Below, in pieces: positions 46,047 to 56,798 of a stretch of DNA of 64,000 bases (positions within the stretch are counted from its first letter, which is position 1; the number at the start of each line of letters is the position of its first letter). The DNA comes from Papaver somniferum. Its lineage: Eukaryota > Streptophyta > Magnoliopsida > Ranunculales > Papaveraceae. The notes below the pieces were generated by a model. That model saw only the letters and a list, made by a program, of their open reading frames with translations, had not been told where the DNA came from and made no database searches. The translations under genes and the position numbers were made by a program. The stretch spans positions 13,784,063 through 13,848,062 of the forward strand of contig NC_039362.1 of the NCBI RefSeq assembly GCF_003573695.1. Reading direction: 5' to 3'.

Positions 46047-47526
46047 TCTTCGATCTTTTAGAATTCTTCATCACTGATTCAATTGGTACTTTTGTTAATA
46101 CCTTTATCTTGTGCGCTTGAAAATATGTGCGGAGCTTAAATGATGCATAAACTAATGCTAAGATTAGCTTCTCAATCTTTGAGTAATTCTTCTCGACAGT
46201 ATTAAAAGTTTTGCTAATGTAATAGATGGGTTTCTCCACTCCTGCGTCTATTCGCAATAACACAGCACTTAATGCAAGCTACGTCGTCGCAAGATAGATC
46301 AATAATTCTTCTCCTGATTCTGCCTTTTGTAAAATAGTTATATTCATAAGATGTTCTTTGATCCATTGAAAAGCTTTTTCGCATTCATCAGTCCATTTAA
46401 ATTTCGCCCCCTTCTTGAGTATATCAAAAAAATATTTGCATTTGTCTGATGATCGCGAAATGAATCTCCCCAGCGAAGCTAAAAGTCCATTCAACTCCTG
46501 TACATCTTTTATTGTTGCTGGTGTTGGCATGTCACGAACTGCTTGCACTTTTTCTGGATCAACCTGTATTCCTTCCTTTGATACAATGTAGACTAAAATT
46601 TTTCCCGATGCAACTCCAATAGTATACTTCTCAGGATTCAGTTTAATGTTATACTGCCGCATTTGTTCAAAAATCTCCCTCAGGTCCTGTACATGGTCTT
46701 TGGCTTCTTTACTCTTTACTAACATGTCATCCACGTATACTTCTAATGTTTTGTGTATCCGTTTCGCGAACACCTTCTCTATCATTCTTTGACATGTCGC
46801 TCCTGCATTTCGCAAACCAAATGGCATTTTCGTGTAACAATATAAACCTCTAGGGGCAAAGAAAGCAGTATGTTCTTGATCTTATTTAACGAGAGGGATT
46901 TGGTTATACCCTTTGTACCCATCTAAAGACGATACCCTATCATTTCCCGCTGCGGATTCCACCATTTGAGGAATATCTGGTAAAGAAAAACTATCTTTAG
47001 GACAAGCTTTGTTTAAATCACTGAAATCTATGCAAATCCTTATTCCTTTGTTTTTCTTTGGGACAATGACCATATTCGCTATCCATTCTGGTTATTTAGC
47101 TTCTCTTATAATTCCTGCATCAAGCATTTTCTGTAGTTCTTCTTTTATTTGGGAATGGTAAGCTGTTGCGATTTTTCTTATTATTTGTTTAAATGGTCTC
47201 ATATTCTTGTTAATCTCCAACTTGTGACATGCAATTGATGGATCTATTCCCGGTATCTCATCCATGCTCCCTGCGAAAACGTCTTTATATTCTCGCAAAA
47301 GGTTAACAGTTCTTTCTTCTTCTTCTTCTACATCCATCTTGGTTCCAATTCTCAATATTAGAGGTTCTTCTATAGTCCCAACATTTACTTCTTTTGTTGG
47401 TTCTGCGGCAGTGTAACTGAACTTGGATTCTCCCATTGGTGTTGGTTCTTTTATTGTTTTCACAGGTCCTTCTCCTTCTTCCGAAATTTCGCTGGGTATT
47501 CCCCTGCCTTCTTTTGCCCTTATCAT
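46047..47526 (-). pseudogene. Tat-1 reverse transcriptase and first RNase H
   Basis: RVT_1-type Gypsy reverse transcriptase. Order on the minus strand: EYKDVFAGSMDEIPGIDP, a linker, MVIVPKKNKGIRICIDFSD, MPFGLRNAGATCQRMI, the catalytic YVDD (EVYVDDMLVKSKE), and the connection region KFKWTDECEKAFQWIKEHL. The RNase H part follows: PIYYISKTFNTVEKNYSKIE. In-frame stops at 47092, 46882 and 46279 and the frame change near 46046 inactivate it. All other parts stay in one frame, as expected for a pol polyprotein. Confidence 0.85.
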
Positions 47527-47652
47527 GTATACTCTAAATTATTCTTCTTTCTTTGCCTCCTTTGCCAACTTTCTGCGAAATTGTTTCCTTTTTGCTTGTC
47601 CTTCATAATGCTTTACTTCAATTTGATGACATAATTTCGCATTGTCAACATC

Positions 47653-48282
47653 TCATCTGATTTCACCTATTCCATTTGGTGTGAGGAATTTAATACATTG
47701 ATGCAACGTTGACACTACAACTTTTATCGCATGTATCCATGGTCTTCCTAACAACATATTGTATGGCGATTCCATATCCACCACGCATAGTGTCACGTGT
47801 GTTTCAATCTCTCCTAGTGGAATTCGTACTACTATTTCTCCTTTAGGTTTTGTTGTGGATTTTCCAAAGCCATGAACAAGATATGTTGAACTGGACATTT
47901 CTTCATCTTTAAATCCCATTCCCCTGAACGCATGATAAAATATTATATCCACTGAACTTCCTGTATCGACTAAAGTTCTGTTCAATATCCATTCTTCCGT
48001 GGATTTTGTTGTTGTCTCCTTCTCTTTTCGCGTAATAGGTACTGTAATAACCAATGGAGATGTGTGGTTCAAATTTTCTTTTGGTATTTCTGTCGCCATG
48101 AATGTGATTTTTTGCTTTTCCGAATCTTTCAAGGGTGATGTCTTTTCTACTGCCATAACCTTCCTTCGTTCAAAATTTCGTTTATGTATTCTTCCTTTGA
48201 TGTTTTCATGGAATTCATTAATCATTGTTTTTGTTATTATATTACACTCCAATCTTTTGTCATATTCATTGACTCTAATCAT
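47653..48282 (-). pseudogene. Tat-1 protease region
   Basis: A 209-aa frame with the retroviral-type aspartic protease motif LVDTGSSVDIIF, the flap region and the late block YNMLLGRPWIHAIK. It is separated from RT by a stop at 47653 in the same frame. It starts only about 110 bp after the 5' LTR, so the whole gag domain that normally precedes protease is missing. Confidence 0.85.
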
Positions 48283-48369
48283 TTTTATTTTAACTGGTTC
48301 ACTGATTTATTTGATCACTTTCTTAATTTGAACAATTTCAACAACAATCTTCAACTTTCGATCTTCATC

Positions 48370-48388
48370 TCCCTGTTTCTAGCGCCAT
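48370..48388 (-). other. Tat-1 primer binding site
   Basis: On the minus strand TGGCGCTAGAAACAGGGAG starts three bases after the 5' LTR. TGGCGCTAGAAnCAGGG is a familiar primer site of Tat-lineage elements (from memory); the tRNA was not identified. Confidence 0.65.
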
Positions 48389-48391
48389 TAT

Positions 48392-48862
48392 GTAGTTGCA
48401 GGAAATCCTACACTACACCCCTCATATGATTTCATTAACATTCAACTCATTTTAGATTAACAATCTTAATTTCATTGATGAATCTTTGAACAATCTTACA
48501 AGAAAAGATAAAGGAATTGAGAATAACCACTGCTCTATATTTTCTCTCTCCTATTTACTTGTTTCTTACTCAAAAAAATGATCTCTCCCTTCCTTTACAA
48601 TTGAACGACTATTTATAGGGAAATACATAGTGGATGACAGCTAATCTGTCCTTTATATTCGGATATGGCTTCCGACATTCTCGCAACCTTACAGATGTTA
48701 ATCTCGCAAACTCTCTAATTTTCGCAGGACTATCACATCTTTCTCATGATTTTAGCTGACGTCGTTTATTATATCATTTCTGGAATTGTTCTGCGACGTT
48801 GTTGTGTTGTGTTGTTTGATAATTTCGCTGAGACATTATTGCTGCGAGATTATGATCCTACA
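48392..48862 (-). repeat. Tat-1 5' LTR
   Basis: 471 bp, plus-strand edges TGTAGTTGCAGG and GATCCTACA, about six substitutions relative to the copy at 28363. Confidence 0.85.
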
Positions 48863-50630
48863 TTTCTTTTGATAAAAATCAAGGTGAACAAGAACCAATT
48901 GATAAACCAGACTTATATTCCGGAAGAACAACCTAATATTATCAATCACCTCACAATAATCTAAATCATATGGTAGTGAAACTAGATATTGTGGAATCAC
49001 AAACAATGAGACGAAGATGTTTGTGATTTCTTTTTATCTTGCCCTATCAGAGATATAATCTCAAGTCAATTATTCAATTGAACTCGTACGATAGAAAATG
49101 GCAAGATCATATTGCTCAACTACAAGATAAGTAGTTTCGTCTGGCTTCACAATCCCAATGAAGTCTTTCACTCGTTAATCGACAGGGTCTCGAGAAGAAA
49201 CATACGATTAAAGGAGAATCGACTCTAGCAAACTAACTAGTATCACACATGAGGTGTGGGTATTAGTTTTGCACAGTTGCTAGACGTCTCCTTATATAGT
49301 TTTCAAATAAGGGTTTGCAATCTAAGTTACCTTGGTAACAAAGCATTCAATAATCACCGTTAGATGAAAAACCTGATTTATCCAAGCTAATATCTTTCAA
49401 TGGTTAGATCGAAACTTAGTTTGTCACACACAAATGAAATGTATTCATTTAGGTTTGAGTAACCGTACCTAAACATGTACATTGGTTGGTTCATAAATTG
49501 TTAACCAATGGTTAGCCATATGAGTGCTTTCATATTAACTGTATTCATCTTTCTCATAACTAGTTCAAATGACTCATAAGAACTAGTTCAAGAGTTGTTC
49601 AATTGCTTAGGTCATTATACATAGACACAATTGAAACAAAATCGGATTGATTCATTTGAATCAATTCATGAACAGTATACCCACGTTTCGCAAAGATTGC
49701 ATTCCTTATAATTTATTGTTTTAAGTCCATGAACTACCGATTTGATAAATAACTAGCCTGGGTACGCGTACGGTATGCGTACCTTAGCTGCCGGATTTTG
49801 ATTTGGTTTTAGTTTTCAAACTTAGCGGACTTTTTCGGGTGAAAAAGTACCGTCAGTACGCGTACGGGTACGCGTACTTAAGGTGACTGGTTTTTGAGTT
49901 CGTAAACTTCAAACTCAACAGAATTTTACGGACGTGAATTTCCTCCAGTACGCGTAGGGGTACGCGTGCCCAACCTGTCTCCTTCACCAATACCGCATGC
50001 ACACATATGCACGCACTTGGTTTTCCGGCACATGGATTTATACAATAATGTGCGAACACACTATATGCTTACATTCATAGGTGGTTACATATTCTCAACT
50101 CTACATTTCAATCGTTGAAACATTCTTCTATAATGTTATAACAGTCGTTAGACATAAAGAATCGACTATCGTCATCAAAGCTATTTTGAAGATTGAAACG
50201 TCATCATGACTTTCGTCACGGGTAAAGATGAAGATGGTTAAAGTAAAATCTCACCAACACGTATTTCGAGAAAAAGATAGGCGAGTAAACTCGGATCGAA
50301 ATAGCAAATGTGTATGTATAAAAATTATCATACTTATACGACTTTTGTCTCTAGAGTAGGAGATAAAGTAGATAGACTTTTGAGTGACAAGATGAGTTCA
50401 AGTCTCCACATACCTTTTGGTCGGATGAAGTTCCACTGGTTCCTTGAGTAGTTCTTCGTCTTTGCAAGATAATCGCCATGGAGTCTGGAGCTCAACTATT
50501 CCTAACTATCCTAGAACGAGACTTAGTCATAAGTATACTAGAAATCAAGACATATAGTTTTGATCACTAATATTGACAAACATGCTTGAGATAGCAACGC
50601 ATGCGAGTTCGACCGAGCAATGCTCTAACA
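48863..50630 (-). repeat. Sire-1 3' LTR, proximal part
   Basis: On the minus strand it starts TGTTAGAGCATTGCTCGG at 50630. U3 holds near-palindromes AGTACGCGTACGGGTACGCG at 49855-49878, with similar ones at 49761-49783, 49947-49970 and a weak one near 49990-50020. A TATA box (TATATAAG on minus) is at 49291-49298. Confidence 0.75.
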
Positions 50631-50645
50631 ATCTCCCCCTTTGTC
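50631..50645 (-). other. Sire-1 polypurine tract
   Basis: On the minus strand GACAAAGGGGGAGAT directly precedes the 3' LTR. Further AAGGGGGAG-like tracts upstream on the minus strand (near 50945, 50985, 51055 and 51293) may be extra polypurine tracts, as described for Sireviruses. Confidence 0.75.
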
Positions 50646-52130
50646 AATTTTAGTGACAAAACTATCAATACATATGGATTACAAAATAAATAAAACTTTG
50701 TAGCTTATCGTCCACATGCTTGATCTCCTTGGTGCTTCAACGTTACTTGAAAACTTCATCTTTTCCAAGTACTCCCATGATTCCATAGATGTTCAATTCA
50801 GCATCATAGTTGTTGAAGTTCCGTAGTCATAACAACGAGAAAACAAAAACTCTCGATCATTGTTATACAATTTCATAGTATTATTACACAACATCAAAGT
50901 TCTCATATCAAAACTTCGACAACAATACTATGGTGATATGTATCACTCCCCCTTAGTCAATACTTTCGTCTCAACATGAAAACCACTCCCCCTTACATAA
51001 TGACCTGTAAAGCACGTAAATCATATGTATTTGTAGTGTGAACTATACATTAATTCTCCCCCTTTTTGTCAATAAAATTGGCAAAGGTATGAAAACGGGA
51101 TCCTAATGAAATTTCCACGAAGACGCTTCAAGACCAAAGAAAAGTACATATCAACTTGTTTAGATGCAATCATAAAGCCGAGGCTAAATGCATTCATCAA
51201 GGAATTTATAAAGATACAAGATAACCCCTAAATAATTCCACAGCCGCACTCCCCACAAAGATATGAAAATTAAGCGCAAGTTCAAAAGAACTCTCCCCCA
51301 TTTGATGTCATTCCCAAGAGAACAACAAGAGGGACCTTACTTTTACAAGAAAAGAAGGATTTTATTGGACACCAAAAACCATAAAGAAATGATTTTCTAT
51401 ATCCAAAATTCTAAATTAAACTAACCACAAGAGAACCCATGATCAATTTAATCGGAATACACAACCAAAATAACCACAAACGAATCTATGATTAATCTAG
51501 TTGGAAATGCTCGACATAAGAGACCTTACGGAGCTACGACTAAGTTCACCATAAAAGAATGATTAAATCAATCGTCTTATGCTCAACACAATAAAAACTT
51601 ATGGAGCATTGCAGTATACACATAAAATATGGATCAGGGAATGCTCAATACTGCGGCATATACAAGGATTCATTCTATTTTCCATCACTATTTGCACAAT
51701 GACATACAATAGACATAATCCTTGTAAACAAAAGATTTTAACCTATCTTCCATCAATAATTGACATAATAGGATTAAATTTTGTTTGTCAAAAGTTCATC
51801 GATCTTGTATCAATACTCGCATATCGACATATAAAAGAGATAACTTTTAACATCGTATGGGACAATAATAGTTCACGGACGCAAACACGCATATCCCATA
51901 ACATATTGCAATATATAAAATCATAAATATTAATACTGCAAACATCATCTTCCAAACAATTTTTAGAATTTAAATAAATAAACCTAAAAAAATAAAGATG
52001 AAAAACGATGAAAAACGATGGACATAGCTATGTATACTCACAATAATGGCTATTCCAAACTCTAGTTATTCTTTCTCTTAAACAAAAACAAGAATAAAAT
52101 TCTTTTAAGAAGTTTCATTAGACAAATAAA
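50646..52130 (-). other. Sire-1 3' non-coding interior
   Basis: No coding sequence is supportable. The region is AT-rich and contains the repeated purine tracts noted above and a repeated CCCTTTTTGTCAATAAAATT / CCCTTTGTCAATTTTAG theme. Confidence 0.5.
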
Positions 52131-52577
52131 TCAGTTTTCTTTGATTATTTCATACCTTTGAAAAGGTCCATCAAAATAGGAGTCACTGATATCCTTGATC
52201 TTCTTGACTGTAGAGACGCCGTGTTCATGAGTTAGAACATTAGTTTTTCGGTCAACGATGCGAGTAAGATGCCTGGATTTGACGCAATCAAGGACAACCT
52301 TCTTCTGGCTCCTGATCAGGATGTTTTGATTTTCAAGGATTTTTGCTTGTCCATCCAAGAGTTAGTTTATCTGCAATTGAAGATTGGCAAGCTCGTTCCT
52401 AACCTCAGTCTGAACGAAGATTAAATCCTTGATAGATTATCCTATCAAAGATTTATACTCTTTTCTTTCAAGCATCTTTTTCAGAATCAGATCTTGAGTT
52501 GAATCACATCCTTTGAAATCTTCTTCCATCTCAATGTTTACTTCTTTTTGAGGTTCAACATAGGTTCCCATAGACAT
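52131..52577 (-). pseudogene. Sire-1 second small ORF, unknown
   Basis: On the minus strand one frame runs from ATG 52577 to the stop at 52131 (about 148 codons), interrupted by stops at about 52437 and 52361. The product begins acidic (VNIEMEEDFKGCDSTQ), has a helical part (ELANLQLQIN, LLDGQAKILENQNILIRSQ) and ends SDSYFDGPFQRYEIIKEN. I recognise no family. It lies where protease and integrase would be expected in a complete Copia element. Confidence 0.4.
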
Positions 52578-52987
52578 CTTTTTCTGGGAACATGATAAAC
52601 ACATACAAGACATATATATGTTGTTAATCAAGGGAGAAACCCTAGATTTCCTTAGAGAAGACTTGGACGTTCGTGGACCTGGAGAAAATATCAGAAACAG
52701 GAAGGACCCAAACAGAAATACAAACTGTTTCTCAAAATGTATCTCTTAAACAAGGCTCAAAACTGAAAAGTTAGAGCAACCGAGATTCATTAGGTACAAA
52801 GAGAGTAGCGGGAAAAAAAACATCAGATCAACAGAACGAATGGTAATCTACTAAGACTTGAGCATCTCATAAACAGACATCCTTGTAACTCTCAAGTTAG
52901 ACACAAGGATGAGAATACCTACAGTTAGGTAGAAGGATGAGATATGATCTCATCATGGGTGTTTAGAGAATATTTGGGGATACCATC
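52578..52987 (-). other. Sire-1 interior between gag and the small ORF
   Basis: Non-coding or decayed. It continues the gag frame for about 20 codons past the LARD-B3 insertion point before a stop. The target copy CCATC is at 52983-52987. Confidence 0.4.
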
Positions 52988-55968
52988 TGATGAGTGCCAA
53001 ATATTGTATATATTTATCCCTTTTTGTTGGCATTTAACTCATCTTTTGTGCATTAATTCTACATTTTATCCCATATTCTGTATTTTCATTGTTTTCAAGA
53101 ATAAATATTTTTCTTACTTAATTTTGCATTTTTAGGTAATAAATAAAGTCGGGATGAATCATGGAGCGAAAAAGAGCAGAAAAGTAATGAAAAGCCGGAA
53201 GAAATTGCGCAAGGAAGCCGCGAAGAATGGTGCGCACAAGCCCAAAAAGCTAGGAATGGGCACAAGAAGGAAGAATTGTTCTTAAAGAAGATATGGGCTT
53301 GGCATACCCAAGGCCCAAAACCCTTACCCAAACCCATTTTCTATATCCATACCCGCCTCCATCTTCAGCCGTCAGATCGGATTATATCGAAATCCAACGG
53401 TCGCTCCTATGCATGTGCATCAAATCCAGATACTTTCGCTTAACACTACAACACCTAACTCCATCTGGCGCCGTTAATTTTGTTGTATTGTATGATCTAA
53501 CGGTCGCTACAATATACACTTCATCTCACTGTCAGATTGATCTTCCATCTCCATATCCTACGGTCAAGCTTCGTAAGCATCAAAAACTTGATGTCCCGAC
53601 CCACACCCTAATACCTAACACATATACCCCTAAAAGAAATCAAACAAACCCTAAAAAACTAACGGGTTCTCTTCTTCTCCTCCCTCTTTCCGTCTCCTCC
53701 ACACCCGACAGTGCAGGCCGTACGCCACCACCATCTCCATCACCTGCCTCCATCTCCGACAACACCATGATCTCCAGTAGCGCCACCCGACAACAGCAGC
53801 ATCCTATCCCCCTAAGCCTAGCTGTTGTATCTAACCCACACGCATCTCACTGACCTAGATGTGGGTTTGATGCAACACCTCGATTTAGGGCATCAGAAGA
53901 ATGGAGAGGAGCATAGGGAACAATTGCAGAGCATGGGTCAGCGTCGAATTGGGTAAATTTTATTTTGGGAACCCTAATTTTTGGGATTTGGGGGAAACTC
54001 TAATTTTAATGTTTGGGTATAAATTGAGGGTTGGGTATCACTGTTAGAGGTGTTCTTGGACTAGCCAAGTGACCAATTAGGTTTAATTTCATTTTCTCAA
54101 CTGTTCAATTTAGGGTTAACTTTAATTTCAATTTCAATTTTATTTATTTTCAATTTCTGTTTTATTTCATGTTTAATTCCATGTTCATTTAATTTATGTT
54201 CTTATGATTTCTGTATGTTTCTAATTTCAATTTAGTTTTGTGTTTACTGTTAGTTCACTGTAGTGTTTAAGGTTTAGTTCCTCAAATGTTAAGTTTGTTC
54301 ATTGTGAAGTGATGGAATGTTAGGCTAGAAGCCTTAGAGCATTGTGTTGATTGAGCAATGGGGAGAAACTAGTGCTCACTAGTGAATGTGAGCAAACTAG
54401 TTCTCTTCCCACTCTAGTTGTATGCCTAGGCTCCCAACTTTGCCTTTCATTTTTTGTATCTTGTTCTTTCTTCACTCTTTGCCTTAGGCTAGCTGCCTTT
54501 GTGCCTTGTTCTCCCACTGCCCTTGGTTGTAGCCTTGGTTGCAACTATCTCTGTTTTGATATTACTTGGCTTGCACTATCACATTAGCACTATGTCACCA
54601 TTCATTGTAAATGCCACCTTAGTTTAATTGTTTTGGCCTTTGTAAATACTCCAGCTGCATGTCACTTCTCTACTGTCATTGCCATTACCACATTGTAAAT
54701 ATGCAACACCATTGCCACTGTCACTGTAACCTTACTTTGTACATAAGCACTGCATCCTTGCCCTATGCTTCATGGTTTCTTTATGTCATTGTCTTGGCTT
54801 GATGCCTTATTCTCCCTTGTTAACTCACTGCATTGTTGCACTTCCTTGACCCTGTTTTGCCCTGTCTCAGCTTGGTCCTAGAGCTAGCTATCTTGACTTA
54901 GCCTTTGTGCTAGTCTGCCTTGGCCAGTGTCATGGCCTAGAGCCTTATCTTGGTCTGACAGCTGCATTGCTTCCCTTCCACTGCTGCTGCTGCTGCTACC
55001 TCAACCAGCTTTGCTACTGCAGCTGTCTGCTTCCACTCCTGCTGTCTGCTGTTTCTCCAGCTCCTGCCTTGGCCACTGTCCTGCTGCCCAAGGCCCAGCC
55101 ACAGTTTAGGTTAAGGCTCAAAGCCCAGTTCAGTCCTGGATTAATCTAGAAGCCCAATTCAGTCAACTGAGGGCTTAATCCAAAAGCCTAAACTCAAAAG
55201 CCCAAGACCAAATCAATTGAGTCCATTCCATTGCACTTCAAAGTCCAAGCCTAGTGCACTTCAAGACCAACTGAGCCCAAGCTCAGTTCACTTCATTATC
55301 AAACAAGCTTATAATCCAAAGGTAACCTAAAGCCCAATAGCCAACTAGAGCCTAAAATAGCTAGAAAACTCCAAAACACACCCAGTCTCTGTGGATCGAC
55401 CCGTACTTGCACGAGCTACAACCGACGACCGTGCACTTGCGGTATTACTATAGGCCCGTTTTTATTACGCTTCAATTTTACACATCTCCGGGCCCACCAA
55501 GTTTTTGGCGCCGTCTGCTGTTTCTCCAGCTCCTGCCTTGGCCACTGTCCTGCTGCCCAAGGCCCAGCCACAGTTTAGGTTAAGGCTCAAAGCCCAGTTC
55601 AGTCTTGGATTAATCTAGAAGCCCAATTCAGTCAACTGTGGGCTTAATCCAAAAGCCTAAACTCAAAAGCCCAAGACCAAATCAATTGAGTCCATTCCAT
55701 TGCACTTCAAAGGTCAAGCCTAGTGCACTTCAAGACCAACTGAGCCCAAGCTCAGTTCACTTCATTATCAAACAAGCTTATAATCCAAAGGTAACCTAAA
55801 GCCCAATAGCCAACTAGAGCCCAAAATAGCTAGAAAACTCCAAAACACACCCAGTCTCTGTGGATCGACCCGTACTTGCACGAGCTACAACCGACGACCG
55901 TGCACTTGCGGTATTACTGTAGGCCCGTTTTTATTACGCTTCAATTTTACACATCTCCGGGCCCACCA
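52988..55968 (+). repeat. LARD-B3 5' LTR with tandem duplication of its end
   Basis: The LTR proper is 52988-55499 (TGATGAGTGCC...GGGCCCACCA). Then 14 bases of primer-site sequence (AGTTTTTGGCGCCG) are followed by a second copy of the last part of the LTR. The unit 55044-55512 is repeated at 55513-55981. The second copy is closer to the 3' LTR than the first is. Confidence 0.85.
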
Positions 55969-55974
55969 AGTTTT

Positions 55975-55992
55975 TGGCGCCGCTGCCGGGGA
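55975..55992 (+). other. LARD-B3 primer binding site
   Basis: TGGCGCCGCTGCCGGGGA, the standard TGGCGCCG...GCCGGGGA site of Athila-like plant Gypsy elements (probably tRNA-Asp, from memory). The leader from 55993 to 56798 is non-coding and contains a long A-run at about 56605-56644. Confidence 0.8.
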
Positions 55993-56600
55993 TTGGTGCT
56001 GTGTTTTTTCTTGTAGTTTTATTAGCTATTTTTGCATTTCACTGCATAGCATTTGCATCTGCATCTGCTTCACTTCATTTGCTGTTGGACCTGCTGTTCT
56101 GAACCAGTTTTTCCTCTGCTGGGACGCCACCAAGGAAAAGAACCAAAGCCCAACTGGGTTTTTGCAACAATATCAGAGCAGCTGGGCTGTGCTTAAAAGG
56201 TAACCCATTTAAGAGAACCCGAATTGTGGGCTTCCAATTTTTTAATTGTGGGCTTGTAATATTAAAGCCAATTTTTGGGCTTCTCTTATTTTCTGTTGGG
56301 TTTGTAATAATTTATTTGTGGGCTTGTTTGTTTACATTGATTATGGGCTTGTGTATTTAATTTTTGTGGGCTTGTTTAAATTGGACTTGTATCTTGTATT
56401 CTGGGTTTAAACCCAGCTGAGCTTGTGACCGACCACGCTAGGTTAACTCGTTAGTGGGCCGAGTACCCAAATTCTAGGCCGAGATTTTGGACTCAGTTTC
56501 ACCAAACGTTTTCAAACCAGCTGAGCCACAGCAAACACAAAACCAACAGTGGGCGTGCTCCCATTTCAAAAACCAAATTTTATTTTCTTCATTTTATTGT

Positions 56601-56633
<33 letters not shown>

Positions 56634-56798
56634 CAAAAAAAAAACAAAATTTTGCTCCTTATTTCAAAAACCAAAATTTTCCCAAAAATCCAAACCCATT
56701 AAAACCAAACATTTTTCCAAAAATCCAAACCCATTAAAACCAAATAGTGGGCTTTGTGTCTTTTCAATATGGGCTAACCTCGTGCTCTCCATGAATAC

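Larger units (their letters stand above)
28363..48862 (-). mobile_element. Tat-1: Tat-lineage Ty3/Gypsy element, minus strand, gag missing
   Basis: The two LTRs are each 471 bp (28363-28833 and 48392-48862) and differ at only about six positions by eye, so the insertion is fairly young. The minus strand encodes protease, RT, RNase H, a second RNase H and integrase. The extra RNase H between RT and integrase is the mark of the Tat lineage. A spliced gene on the plus strand lies between integrase and the 3' LTR. The gag gene is absent. Target flanks are T-rich (TTTTT and TTTCT) and not decisive. About 11.4 kb of later LARD-B insertion and rearrangement lies in the integrase. Confidence 0.85.

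Noticed and set aside
45352..46077. 241-aa plus-strand frame rich in Ser and Phe
   Set aside because: It is the antisense shadow of the Tat-1 second RNase H, whose motifs are clear on the minus strand.
53293..53853. 186-aa frame repeated at 60000-60560
   Set aside because: Both copies are LARD-B3 LTR sequence; the Pro/Ser-rich product and position in U3 give no support for a gene.
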